The notes under the pieces: model-generated
Seen by the model: the letters and a program-made list of their open reading frames with translations, nothing else
Told to the model about the DNA's origin: nothing
The model's database searches: none
Program-made: the position numbers and the translations under genes
From: an uncultured Mediterraneibacter sp.
GTDB taxonomy: Bacteria; Bacillota; Clostridia; Lachnospirales; Lachnospiraceae
Direction of reading: 5' to 3'
NCBI RefSeq assembly: GCF_934330165.1
Contig: NZ_CAKRGI010000018.1
Span: 1 to 47,779, forward strand
Length of the DNA: 47,779 nt
Shown here: positions 1 to 8,466 of the stretch, in pieces
Layout: the number at the start of each line of letters is the position of its first letter
Position numbering within the stretch: position 1 is the stretch's first letter

Positions 1-47
1 GTATGTAGTTTTGAAAGTATATAAATATAGAAGATAGTTTTGTAGGG

Positions 48-77
48 AAGCAGTACTCTGGTGAGTATTGCTTTTTT
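48..77 (+). terminator. Terminator of the gene left of the window
   Basis: Arms AAGCAGTACTC (48-58) and GAGTATTGCTT (63-73) pair with one G-U around a four-base loop and run into a T stretch. It most likely ends an upstream gene outside the window and insulates mscL. Confidence 0.7.
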
Positions 78-90
78 GACGTTATCAGTG

Positions 91-119
91 TTGCACTTTT
101 CGTGTATGCAGTTTATAAT
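91..119 (+). promoter_or_regulatory. Sigma-A type promoter of mscL
   Basis: TTGCAC at 91-96 and TATAAT at 114-119 are separated by 17 bases. This is a near-consensus housekeeping promoter about 50 bases before the mscL start. Confidence 0.75.
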
Positions 120-170
120 GAATAAAGAACAAAATGCTATACACCAGTGAATATCAGGAGGTACAAAAGA

Positions 171-587
171 TTGAAAAAATTTATGGAAGAATTTAAGGCA
201 TTTGCACTTCGGGGTAATGTTATGGATATGGCTGTCGGTGTTATCATAGGTGGAGCTTTTTCAGGAATTGTAACTTCACTGACGGATAATTTTATTAACC
301 CGGTTTTAAATGTCCTGACAGGTGGGAAGATTTATTCACTTGAAGATGTAGCCGGATTCGCATCCAGCTTTCTTTCGGCAGTTGTGAATTTTATTATTAT
401 GGCATTTATTTTGTTCTGTCTGATGAAAGCGATCAATAAGCTCGTGAATCTGAGTAAGACAGAAGAAAAGCCTGCAGCACCGACAACAAAAGTCTGTCCG
501 TTCTGTCAGAGCGAGATCAGCATCAAGGCAATGCGTTGCCCTCATTGTACATCTGTTCTGGAAGAGAATGTTGCGGAAGAATTGTAA
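171..587 (+). CDS. mscL: Large-conductance mechanosensitive channel with C-terminal zinc ribbon
   Basis: MscL forms a homo-oligomeric pore in the cytoplasmic membrane that opens under membrane tension and releases solutes on hypo-osmotic shock. The N-terminus has the family pattern (FKAFALRGNVMDMAVGVIIG), followed by a periplasm-facing loop and a second membrane helix (VVNFIIMAFILFCLMKA). After residue 110 there are paired cysteines, CPFC and CPHC, forming a zinc ribbon in place of the usual helical C-terminal bundle. I chose TTG at 171 (138 aa) because AGGAGG lies at 156-161; an ATG at 147 is in frame but would put that ribosome site inside the gene. It is monocistronic, between its own promoter and a strong terminator. 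Confidence 0.95.
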   Translation: MKKFMEEFKAFALRGNVMDMAVGVIIGGAFSGIVTSLTDNFINPVLNVLTGGKIYSLEDVAGFASSFLSAVVNFIIMAFILFCLMKAINKLVNLSKTEEKPAAPTTKVCPFCQSEISIKAMRCPHCTSVLEENVAEEL

Positions 588-691
588 AGGGATATTTTAG
601 TCAGCGGAAATACGGGCATGGCAATGAAAGCATTTTTCAATCTTATCAGTATGTTTGGAAATATTTGATTGAAGAATATGAATTTGAATAG

Positions 692-751
692 AAAATAAAA
701 TGGTTGAAGATATTTCAAAAGTTTGAAATATCTTCAACCATTTTATTTTTT
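692..751. terminator. Long hairpin terminator after mscL
   Basis: A near-perfect inverted repeat of 28 bases per arm (692-719 with 722-749) has only a two-base loop and A/T-rich ends, so it can act in both directions. The stem is much longer than a usual intrinsic terminator. The remaining bases between 588 and 968 hold no gene; a candidate promoter at 847-876 precedes the pilus cluster. Confidence 0.8.
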
Positions 752-846
752 GCAAAATTCAGGAAAAGAATTTGACTTTTTTCTCACTGAAACACGTGAA
801 AAAATTAACCAGTTCAGGAAATTTGTATGGGGTTTGTAGGTCATAT

Positions 847-876
847 TTGCAAAAAATATCGAACGAAAATTAGTAT
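847..876 (+). promoter_or_regulatory. Candidate promoter of the pilus operon
   Basis: TTGCAA at 847-852 and TAGTAT at 871-876 are 18 bases apart, about 90 bases before the first pilus gene. The match is moderate and no other candidate in the gap is better. Confidence 0.4.
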
Positions 877-968
877 GATCCGTTAATTTCCGAATATAAA
901 TAAAGCAGAATGGCGGATGGAAAATAAAACCTGCTCATCAGGAAGAATCTGCCGGAAAGGAAGGAAAA

Positions 969-2690
969 ATGTGGATAACGGAACGAAAAGAAGTTTCAAA
1001 TGAGAAAAAGCAAAGAAACCGGCGTTGGTTCTCATTACTACTTGGAATCTGCCTGCTTGTATCAATGCAGCTAAGTGCATTTGCGGAATCGCAGAGTGCG
1101 GAAGGCATACCGGAGGCAGTAACCTCTGGATCCGGACAGTTACAAGAGCAGTCCGGAAAGACAGAAGAACGGTCAGCTGGGAACGGACAGACACAAGAAG
1201 AACAGACAGCTGAAAACAAGCAGACGATGACAGAAGAGCGATCAGCTTCAAATGAGCAGATAAAGAATGAAGAACAAAAAGAAAAGAACGGGCAGGAGAC
1301 GACAGAGGATCAGTCAGTGGCAGAAAAATCTGCGGCTGATAGATCAGAACAGCAGGAACGAGCTGCTTCCGGAAAGATTGAAGCAAAAGTGTATCTTCGT
1401 TACAGTAATGAAGTGCCTTCAGCCATCAATAATGCATTTGCTATGGGAGAATTTGGTCCTTCAGGAAATGACAAGCCATATTTTACAGTAACGGTTGATC
1501 TGGATGAGCTGAATAAAAAAGTAAATTCCTATAGTTACTGGCACGATTATGGACGAGGAAACTGGGTAGAATATATCTATTATTCAATCGACAGTGACGC
1601 AAGATGGAATCAGCAAAATACGAGACTGGAAAGTGTTACAAAATTATGGCGGGAAGCAATTACTTCAGCCATGAGTGCAGCAGATCAGGCAAAGTTCACT
1701 AATGTATTTGGTGAGAATATGTTTGTAGGATATGTCCTGAAAAGAGAGGGGAGTGGATGGCATATTGATGGAGTTCTGGCAGAAGATCCACCGGTGTATG
1801 TTGTGGAGCTGTATGATGCGGAAAATAATGGACTTTTTGCCATTTCCTCAAATGATACAAAACTTCCCGGAGTTACTTACAGGGAGTTTAAAAGGAAAGC
1901 AGAGGAGATTCTGGGTGGTCAGAAGTATGAGTATGAAGAAGCAAATGACCATATTACCGTGACATATCAGAAAGACGGAGCAACATATCAGACAGAAATT
2001 GTGCCGAAGTCAGATGGTGCGGATGCGTCTTATGCAAAAAATTATCACGTATATCCTGCACAGGGGAAATTTGCATACCGGACAGTAACGGCTGATACGT
2101 ATTACCTTTGCAGGCTCAAAATGACAACTAGACAGGTCAGTACAGATTTATGTATTGAAAAGAAAGTTGCCGGAGGTGCGGCAGACCCAAAAGAACATTT
2201 TACGTTTGTTCTGACAAAAGCATCGCTTGCCGGAACCAGTTACAGCGTCAGTTATGAAGGAATTACAGAGAATGACGGGGCAGGGCATCAGGAAACCCTT
2301 ACATTTGATGGAAATGGAGTGGCAAGTCTTTCTTTAAAGAATGGAGAAAAAGCCAGAATCCTGCAGATGCCGTCAGGGGATGTTCAGATCAAAGAAGAAA
2401 ATGGTGATTATGTAACAAAAGTTACAGTAAATGGAATTTCTGAAAAGTACAATGATGCATCGGGAATCATAATCCGCCTTTCCGGTGAGAAAACACAATT
2501 AGTTTTCACAAACCAGTTAGATGCACAGCCACCGACAGGTGCAGAACTGCTGAGTATGCCATACTGGCTGATGGGAGGAACTGCACTGGCAGGACTGCTG
2601 GGCGGCAGAATCACAGGCAGGAGAAGAAAAGACAGAAAGAAAAAGTTTTTTAGAAAGACAGAGCAGGAAAGATGGACAAGGAAAAATTAA
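969..2690 (+). CDS. Large sortase-anchored pilus surface protein (probable tip/adhesin)
   Basis: This is a 573-aa secreted surface protein, first gene of a sortase-B pilus operon. It has an N-terminal signal peptide (RRWFSLLLGICLLVSMQLSAFA). A Glu/Gln/Ser-rich low-complexity stretch follows at about residues 40-130, with recurring T-E-E-R-S-A words. Next is a large unrecognised middle domain, then a pilin isopeptide domain at about 390-510 that starts STDLCIEKKVAGGAADPKE. The C-terminus has a sorting signal with PPTGA, one membrane helix and an unusually long basic tail. Size and first position suggest the tip or accessory pilin; the ligand is unknown. The start follows GGAAGGAAAA. Its 3' end overlaps the next gene by 19 bases. 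Confidence 0.8.
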   Translation: MWITERKEVSNEKKQRNRRWFSLLLGICLLVSMQLSAFAESQSAEGIPEAVTSGSGQLQEQSGKTEERSAGNGQTQEEQTAENKQTMTEERSASNEQIKNEEQKEKNGQETTEDQSVAEKSAADRSEQQERAASGKIEAKVYLRYSNEVPSAINNAFAMGEFGPSGNDKPYFTVTVDLDELNKKVNSYSYWHDYGRGNWVEYIYYSIDSDARWNQQNTRLESVTKLWREAITSAMSAADQAKFTNVFGENMFVGYVLKREGSGWHIDGVLAEDPPVYVVELYDAENNGLFAISSNDTKLPGVTYREFKRKAEEILGGQKYEYEEANDHITVTYQKDGATYQTEIVPKSDGADASYAKNYHVYPAQGKFAYRTVTADTYYLCRLKMTTRQVSTDLCIEKKVAGGAADPKEHFTFVLTKASLAGTSYSVSYEGITENDGAGHQETLTFDGNGVASLSLKNGEKARILQMPSGDVQIKEENGDYVTKVTVNGISEKYNDASGIIIRLSGEKTQLVFTNQLDAQPPTGAELLSMPYWLMGGTALAGLLGGRITGRRRKDRKKKFFRKTEQERWTRKN

Positions 2691-3169
2691 AAAAACTTCG
2701 TAGATCAGATTTTCTCAAAGCGGTATTCCTTATCATTTTTGTATTTGTTACAGGGTGGGTCATATTTGGATTTACCCGGGTGTATGGTTCAGCAATGAAA
2801 CCGGCAGCATGTGACGGGGATATTCTGATGTATTACCGTCTGCATACAGAATATAAAGCAGGAGATATGGTTATTTATCAGGCAGACGGACTTCTGCATC
2901 TTGGAAGAATTGCGGCAGTGCCGGAAGAAACTGTGCAGATCACAGATGAAGGTGAACTGGTGATCAATGGATATACGCAGGCTGATACAGAAGTATTTTA
3001 TGAAAAAGGACCTGCAAATGGTACGGAAGAACAATCGCTTGGAAAAGGGGAATATTATATTCTGGCAGATGATCCTTCTTCAACGGAGGACAGCAGAAGT
3101 TATGGACCGATCTTGCGGAAGCAGATCAAAGGCATTGTGGTTACGCTGATCCGCAGAAGAAATCTGTAG
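2672..3169 (+). CDS. Signal peptidase I-like protein of the pilus cluster (SipA-like, possibly non-catalytic)
   Basis: A 165-aa S26-family protein with one N-terminal membrane segment (FLKAVFLIIFVFVTGWVIFGF). The box holding the nucleophile is present (YGSAMKPA). At the general-base position, where bacterial enzymes have Lys-Arg and ER-type enzymes His-Arg, the sequence reads HLGRIAAV, so Gly stands there. The last box is also altered, ADDPSSTEDSRSYG instead of GDN...DSR. Streptococcal pilus loci encode SipA, which lacks catalytic residues and assists pilus assembly. I infer a similar assembly role. Overlap with the upstream gene indicates translational coupling. Confidence 0.8.
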   Translation: MDKEKLKKLRRSDFLKAVFLIIFVFVTGWVIFGFTRVYGSAMKPAACDGDILMYYRLHTEYKAGDMVIYQADGLLHLGRIAAVPEETVQITDEGELVINGYTQADTEVFYEKGPANGTEEQSLGKGEYYILADDPSSTEDSRSYGPILRKQIKGIVVTLIRRRNL

Positions 3170-3365
3170 AAGGGAATCCATGGTTTTTGGCGGGATCATG
3201 CTGAAGAAGCAGGAAGATCCAGAAGCCGTCAACAATCATCTATCATAGTTGGGAGGTTGTCCACAACATAATATTAGGTAGAAGAATCTAATGGATCCAA
3301 TAAAAATAAAAAGAAAGGAAACGCATAAGCTTTTTGCTTCTGAAGGTTTTATGCTAAGGTGAAAA

Positions 3366-4418
3366 ATGAAGAATAAAATGAAAAAGCTGGCAGCAGCACT
3401 GATGTCAGGAACAATGCTCCTTGGAATGGCAGCACCTGTATTTGCTGCAGACGCACAGACAGATGCAATGTCTGTATCGGTAACTGCAAATGATACGAGT
3501 GCAGTACTCACAAAAACCTGGACTGCGGCAGAAAATGGACTTCTGAAAGATGGGGAAGAATTTACATTTCAGTTAACCTATGACAGTGTGGAGGCAGTTT
3601 CAACCAACGTACCTGCAGCTCCACAGTATATGAATCAGCTTATGAGTGCAGGAATGGCAGTTGATACAACCCTGTCAGCACAGTGGAAAACCAGTGCAGC
3701 AGGAGGAAATACAAGTTCTGCAACGAAATCGTATGTAGATTTATTTAACGGGATTTCCTTTACGACACCGGGAACGTATCATTTTACCCTGTCAGAAAAT
3801 GCAGGAACAAATCCGAATATTTCTTATGATACAGCAACGTATGAAATTATAGTGCAGGTAGTGTGGAAGGATAATTTTGAAGGACTGAAGATCAATGGTG
3901 TCAGTACAGCACAGGGGGAAAATAAGTTAGATGGAGCAGCCTTTGAGAATAATGCGGCTGCAAATAAGATACTTACGGTTTCTAAAAAAGTCGGAGGCGG
4001 TGCAGCCAACAAAAATGATGACTTTACATTTAAAGTAACGATTACAGGAATTGACGGAACATATTCCACCAATGTTGCCGGAAAAACAATCACCAATGGA
4101 ACAGAGACAGAATTTACATTAAGACATGGCGAAACCTTTGTAGTTAAGAATCTTCCGGCAAATGCATCCTACACGGTTGTTGAGACTGATAAAAAGGGTT
4201 ATCAGAAGACCGAGGTAAGTGTAAATAAAGAAGCAAATCAGACCAGTGATACAGCAGAAGGTACAATCCGGATGGATGGTGAAAATACAGTAGACTATAT
4301 AAATACAAAGACTGTGCCGTCACCGACAGGAATCGCACTGGAGATTCTTCCATTTGCTGCTCTCTTCCTTGCAGCAATCGCAGGAGGCGTTGTATTTTTC
4401 CACAGAAAAAGAGGATGA
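3366..4418 (+). CDS. Major pilin with isopeptide (Spy0128-type) domains
   Basis: This 350-aa protein is the probable shaft subunit polymerised by the adjacent sortase. It has a clear signal peptide (MKKLAAALMSGTMLLGMAAPVFAAD). Domain one starts near VLTKTWTAAENG, domain two near ILTVSKKVGGGAANKND, and both carry the Lys and FTF strand patterns of self-generated Lys-Asn isopeptide pilin domains. The sorting signal is PSPTG, followed by a membrane helix and the basic end HRKRG. The ATG follows AAGGTGAAAA. A 196-base gap separates it from the preceding gene; I saw no clear terminator or promoter there, so the genes may be one operon. Confidence 0.85.
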   Translation: MKNKMKKLAAALMSGTMLLGMAAPVFAADAQTDAMSVSVTANDTSAVLTKTWTAAENGLLKDGEEFTFQLTYDSVEAVSTNVPAAPQYMNQLMSAGMAVDTTLSAQWKTSAAGGNTSSATKSYVDLFNGISFTTPGTYHFTLSENAGTNPNISYDTATYEIIVQVVWKDNFEGLKINGVSTAQGENKLDGAAFENNAAANKILTVSKKVGGGAANKNDDFTFKVTITGIDGTYSTNVAGKTITNGTETEFTLRHGETFVVKNLPANASYTVVETDKKGYQKTEVSVNKEANQTSDTAEGTIRMDGENTVDYINTKTVPSPTGIALEILPFAALFLAAIAGGVVFFHRKRG

Positions 4419-4421
4419 TCT

Positions 4422-5198
4422 ATGGAGCGTACGGCAGAGTATTGTCTGACGCAGATCTTTCACTATCTGGTAAATGGTCTGGCAGCGATCATGCTTTTTT
4501 GCTGCATTGTCTATTCAGGATACGCACTGTGGGATAACTGGAGCATATTAAAGGAACCGGATCAGGTAAGGGAGGACCTGATCCGGTATAAACCTGCAAA
4601 TGAAGAGGAATTAAGTTACAGTTTTCAAGAACTGAAGGCAATGAATCCGGATGTATGTGGATGGCTTACACTGGATCATACGAAAATAGATTACCCGGTT
4701 GTACAGGGAACAGATAATTTTGAGTATCTGGAAAAGGATGTTCTTGGAAATCCATCGGTGGCAGGAAGTATTTTTCTTGATGCAAAAGCTGACAGAAACT
4801 TTCATGATTTCTATACTGTGATTATGGGACACCATATGCAGGGCAGAAAAATGTTCGGGGATATTGATTTATATACCGATGCTTCTTTCTTTGAAAAAAA
4901 TACAACCGGAACACTTTACGTGGAAGACAGGATCCTGAAGCTGGAGACGGTCGCAATCCTGAAAGCAGATGCGTATGATAAATATGTATACCGGACAGAC
5001 TGGAAGGAGAAAGAAGAAAAAGAAGAGCTGATCCGGCACATTTACGAACTGGCAGTCCATACACGGGGGGAGCGGCTGACGGTGGAAGATCAGATGATAG
5101 CATTATCTACCTGTTCTTCAGGAAATACAAATGGCCGTCATCTTCTGATCTGCAAAGTGATAAAGGAAAATACAGTGGAAGGAAGTGAAAAAGAGTGA
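4422..5198 (+). CDS. Class B sortase, pilin polymerase
   Basis: A 258-aa membrane-anchored transpeptidase. It has an N-terminal membrane helix (VNGLAAIMLFCCIVYSGYALW). The catalytic trio is visible: His in IMGHHM, Cys in ALSTCSS and Arg in NGRHLL. The order and the class B pattern (GWLTLDHTKIDYPVVQG, then GSIFLDAKAD) fit sortase B. It should cleave the TG-containing sorting signals of the neighbouring pilins and join them. Some pilus loci, such as streptococcal FCT regions, use a class B enzyme as polymerase. It starts three bases after the major pilin stop and overlaps the next gene by GTGA. Confidence 0.9.
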   Translation: MERTAEYCLTQIFHYLVNGLAAIMLFCCIVYSGYALWDNWSILKEPDQVREDLIRYKPANEEELSYSFQELKAMNPDVCGWLTLDHTKIDYPVVQGTDNFEYLEKDVLGNPSVAGSIFLDAKADRNFHDFYTVIMGHHMQGRKMFGDIDLYTDASFFEKNTTGTLYVEDRILKLETVAILKADAYDKYVYRTDWKEKEEKEELIRHIYELAVHTRGERLTVEDQMIALSTCSSGNTNGRHLLICKVIKENTVEGSEKE

Positions 5199-5806
5199 AA
5201 AGAAAGAAAAGTTTCCGGAATATGTTCATAGCAATGACAAGTGTTCTGATGATGACAGTGATGGGAGCCTGCACAATCTATGCAGCAGAAGAAGGCGGCA
5301 GTGCCGAGGTCAACGTACAGACAAAAGTCAGTGGAACAGCACCGGAAAAAGAAGTATTTACGTATACACTGAAAGAACAGGGAGCTTCAGACAACCGGGA
5401 AAGAAAGCTGACGGTTGAAGGAGCTGGAACTGGAACATTTCTTCTTCATTATACTCAGCCGGGGGTATACAGTTATATTTTAAAGCAGGAGAGTGGGACA
5501 AAAGCAGACTGGACTTATGATTCCGGGGTTTATTATGTAGATGTCTATGTAATGTGGGATGAAAAAATGGAGTCACTGGAAACCGTGACAGTCTATTTTG
5601 ACAGTGAAGGAAGGAAGAGCGAGCCGGTTTTTGAAAATAAATATCAGCAGCCGGAGAAAAGAACGCAGGACGTTGTAAAAAAAGTAAGATCTGCGAAAAC
5701 CGGAGATGAAGATATCCGTCCGGGATGGGCAGTTCTGATGATACTGGCAGCAGGAACCGGTGTCTTGGCATACCTGAAAAAGGCGACCTGGCAGAGAAAA
5801 TCATAA
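5195..5806 (+). CDS. Minor pilin with isopeptide domain
   Basis: A 203-aa secreted protein starting at GTG that overlaps the sortase stop (GTGA). It has a signal peptide (MFIAMTSVLMMTVMGACTIYA), one Spy0128-like domain (EVFTYTLKEQ, GVYSYILKQ, YDSGVYYVDVYVMWD) and a C-terminal helix plus basic tail. The sorting signal is atypical: SAKTGDED before the helix, so the anchor motif is reduced to a TG pair. Its last position and small size suggest a base or anchor pilin. Confidence 0.8.
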   Translation: MKRKKSFRNMFIAMTSVLMMTVMGACTIYAAEEGGSAEVNVQTKVSGTAPEKEVFTYTLKEQGASDNRERKLTVEGAGTGTFLLHYTQPGVYSYILKQESGTKADWTYDSGVYYVDVYVMWDEKMESLETVTVYFDSEGRKSEPVFENKYQQPEKRTQDVVKKVRSAKTGDEDIRPGWAVLMILAAGTGVLAYLKKATWQRKS

Positions 5807-5835
5807 AAAAAAGAGAAAATGCAGCAGAAAGCAGG

Positions 5836-5879
5836 AGAGACTGTATACAGGGAATAACTTTGTATACAGTCTCTTTTTT
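5836..5879 (+). terminator. Terminator of the pilus operon
   Basis: GAGACTGTATACA (5837-5849) pairs perfectly with TGTATACAGTCTC (5861-5873) and is followed by six T, just after the minor pilin. Confidence 0.85.
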
Positions 5880-5970
5880 GCTGCACAAATGTCAGGATAT
5901 CAATAGTAGTATTTTTAAATAGAATTTGATACAATAGGAAATAACATAAAAACTCAAAGGAGGCAGGAAT

Positions 5971-7344
5971 ATGGGACTTATCAGGGCAGCAATCAGTGCA
6001 GTTGGCGGAACAATGGCAGATCAGTGGAAGGAGTTTTTTATCTGTGAATCACTGGATGCGGATGTTCTTGCGGTAAAAGGACAGAAGCGGATCGGCAGCC
6101 GTTCGGCAAATAAAAAAGGAAGTGATAATCTTATCACAAGCGGATCGGGAATTGCAGTGGCAGACGGACAGTGTGCTTTGATCGTGGAGCAGGGAAAGAT
6201 TGTAGAAGTATGTGCGGAACCGGGAGAGTATACTTATGATGCATCGACGGAACCGACGATCTTTTCAGGAAATCTTGGATCATCACTGGACCAGGTATTT
6301 GATGTGATCGGCAAGCGTTTTACATATGGCGGAGACACCGGAAAAGATCAGAGAATCTACTATATAAATACAAAGGAGCTGATCGACAATAAGTTCGGAA
6401 CGCCGAATCCGGTTCCGTTCCGTGTAGTAGACAGAAATATCGGTCTGGACGTAGATGTATCAGTGCGGTGTAGTGGAGTTTATTCCTACAGGATATCAAA
6501 TCCACTTCTGTTCTACGCAAATGTATGTGGAAATGTAGAGCAGGAATACAGAAGAGAAGAGTTGGATCATCAGCTTAAGACGGAATTTATCAGTGCATTG
6601 CAGCCTGCATTTGCAAAAATTTCAGATCTGGAGATCCGTCCAAATGCACTTCCGGGACATGTAACAGAGCTGTGTGATGCGATGAATGAGGCACTGACAG
6701 GAAAATGGGCAAATACGAGAGGAATTACGGTCGTATCTGTTGCGATTGGAACGATCGATCTGCCGAAAGAAGATGCTGAGATGATCAAGCAGGCACAGAA
6801 GACTGCGATCCTTCGTGATCCGATGATGGCAGCAGCAACTCTGACAGAGGCTCAGGCCGGTGCAATGAAGACGGCAGCAGGTAATTCTGCAGGAGCCATG
6901 ACCGGATTTATGGGAATGGGAATGGCAGCACAAAATGGAGGAATGAATGCTCAGAATCTGTATCAGATGGGAGCTGAGATGGCTCAGCACGATGCAGGAC
7001 AGAACCAGCAGAATGTCGGCAGCCAGCCGCATATGACAGCACCGGGCAAGGGTGGTGAGAAAGAAGCAGCAGGAAAGTGGATCTGTGCCTGTGGAGCAGT
7101 GAATGAGAAAGACTGGAAGTTCTGTCAGGAGTGTGGAAAGGAAAGACCGCAGGAGGGATGGATCTGTAGCTGCGGTGCGGAAAATAAAGGAAAATTCTGC
7201 ACAGAGTGTGGAAAAGCCCGTCCGAAAGATGCCCCTGTGTACCAGTGCGACAAGTGTGGATGGAAACCGGAAGATCCGAAGAATCCACCGAAATTCTGCC
7301 CGGAATGTGGAGATCCATTTGATGCAAATGATATCGTCGGATAA
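5971..7344 (+). CDS. SPFH-domain protein with C-terminal zinc ribbons (YdjI-like)
   Basis: A 457-aa cytoplasmic protein. Residues 1 to about 280 form the SPFH/virion-core-like domain found in Bacillus YdjI (starts MGLIRAAISAVGGTMADQWKE). A Gly/Met/Ala-rich linker follows at about 290-350. Three zinc ribbons close the protein (WICACGA...CQECG, WICSCGA...CTECG, YQCDKCG...CPECG). In Bacillus subtilis YdjG, YdjH and YdjI act with the phage-shock protein PspA at the membrane under envelope stress. The two following genes resemble YdjG and YdjH, which supports the assignment. No pspA lies in the window. The start has AAAGGAGG upstream. Confidence 0.85.
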   Translation: MGLIRAAISAVGGTMADQWKEFFICESLDADVLAVKGQKRIGSRSANKKGSDNLITSGSGIAVADGQCALIVEQGKIVEVCAEPGEYTYDASTEPTIFSGNLGSSLDQVFDVIGKRFTYGGDTGKDQRIYYINTKELIDNKFGTPNPVPFRVVDRNIGLDVDVSVRCSGVYSYRISNPLLFYANVCGNVEQEYRREELDHQLKTEFISALQPAFAKISDLEIRPNALPGHVTELCDAMNEALTGKWANTRGITVVSVAIGTIDLPKEDAEMIKQAQKTAILRDPMMAAATLTEAQAGAMKTAAGNSAGAMTGFMGMGMAAQNGGMNAQNLYQMGAEMAQHDAGQNQQNVGSQPHMTAPGKGGEKEAAGKWICACGAVNEKDWKFCQECGKERPQEGWICSCGAENKGKFCTECGKARPKDAPVYQCDKCGWKPEDPKNPPKFCPECGDPFDANDIVG

Positions 7345-7360
7345 AAAGGAAGAAAGATAA

Positions 7361-8452
7361 ATGAGTGAGTTGATACAATATAAGTGTCCGTGTTGTGGAG
7401 GAGCTGTAGAGTTTAATAGTACTGCACAGAAAATGAAATGCCCGTACTGTGATACAGAGTTTGAAATTGAGACACTTAAGAAGTATGATGAGGAACTGAA
7501 GCAGGAAAAGCAGAAGGAAGATCAGATGCAGTGGCAGGAAGATGCCGGAAGTCAGTGGGGAGAAGAAGAGACCTCAAAGATGAGGGTTTACCATTGCGAC
7601 TCCTGTGGTGGTGAGATCATAGCAGATGAGAATCAGGCTGCCACAAAATGCCCGTACTGTGATAATCCTGTTGTAATGAAAGGACAGTTCCAGGGAAATC
7701 TGAGACCGGATTATGTGATTCCGTTCAAGCTGGATAAGGCTGCGGCAAAGGAACGGTTTAAAAGCCATCTGAATGGAAAGCCGCTCCTTCCGAAAGTATT
7801 CCGCAGTGAGAATCATATTGATGAGATCAAAGGGATCTATGTTCCATTTTGGTTATTTGATGCGGATGCAGAAGCAGATATCCGTTATAAAGGAACGACT
7901 GTGCGTACATGGAGTGATTCGGATTATAATTATACCCAGACCAGTTACTATTCTATTTTACGAGGGGGACGGATCGGGTTTGAACGGGTTCCGGTGGATG
8001 GTTCTTCCAAGATGGAAGATGATCTGATGGAATCCATTGAACCGTATGATTTTAAGGATGCGGTGGATTTTCAGACAGCATATCTGGCAGGCTATCTGGC
8101 TGATAAGTATGATGTGAATGCAGAAGAAAGTATCGGCCATGCGAACCGCAGGATCAGACAGAGTACAGAGGATGTTTTTCGTGCCACGGTAAAGGGATAC
8201 AGCGGTGTGGTGGTAGAAAATTCCAATGTCCGGTTGGAAAATAGCAGGGTAAAGTATGCACTTTATCCGGTATGGATCTTAAATACTACTTGGCAGGGAA
8301 AGAAATATCGGTTTGCCATGAATGGACAGACCGGAAAATTCGTAGGGAATCTGCCGACAGATAAAGGAGCCTATGTCCGCTGGCTTGTGGGGCTGACAGC
8401 AGGAATCAGCGTAGCAGCATTTGGTATCTTATCCCTGTTGTGGATATTGTAG
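7361..8452 (+). CDS. Zinc-ribbon membrane protein (YdjG-like)
   Basis: A 363-aa protein with two N-terminal zinc ribbons (YKCPCCGG...KCPYCD at about 6-30 and YHCDSCGG...KCPYCD at about 78-105), a central domain rich in aromatic strands, and one C-terminal membrane helix (TAGISVAAFGILSLLWIL). This matches the TFIIB-like zinc-ribbon protein of the ydjGHI group. It starts 16 bases after the SPFH gene, within one operon. Function is inferred from the Bacillus system: membrane anchoring of an envelope-stress complex. Confidence 0.75.
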   Translation: MSELIQYKCPCCGGAVEFNSTAQKMKCPYCDTEFEIETLKKYDEELKQEKQKEDQMQWQEDAGSQWGEEETSKMRVYHCDSCGGEIIADENQAATKCPYCDNPVVMKGQFQGNLRPDYVIPFKLDKAAAKERFKSHLNGKPLLPKVFRSENHIDEIKGIYVPFWLFDADAEADIRYKGTTVRTWSDSDYNYTQTSYYSILRGGRIGFERVPVDGSSKMEDDLMESIEPYDFKDAVDFQTAYLAGYLADKYDVNAEESIGHANRRIRQSTEDVFRATVKGYSGVVVENSNVRLENSRVKYALYPVWILNTTWQGKKYRFAMNGQTGKFVGNLPTDKGAYVRWLVGLTAGISVAAFGILSLLWIL

Positions 8453-8466
8453 GAGGAGTGTGGAAT

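Noticed and set aside
883..1386. Long minus-strand ORF opposite the first pilus gene
   Set aside because: It mirrors the low-complexity Glu/Gln-rich stretch of the plus-strand gene and has no ribosome site or recognisable domain.
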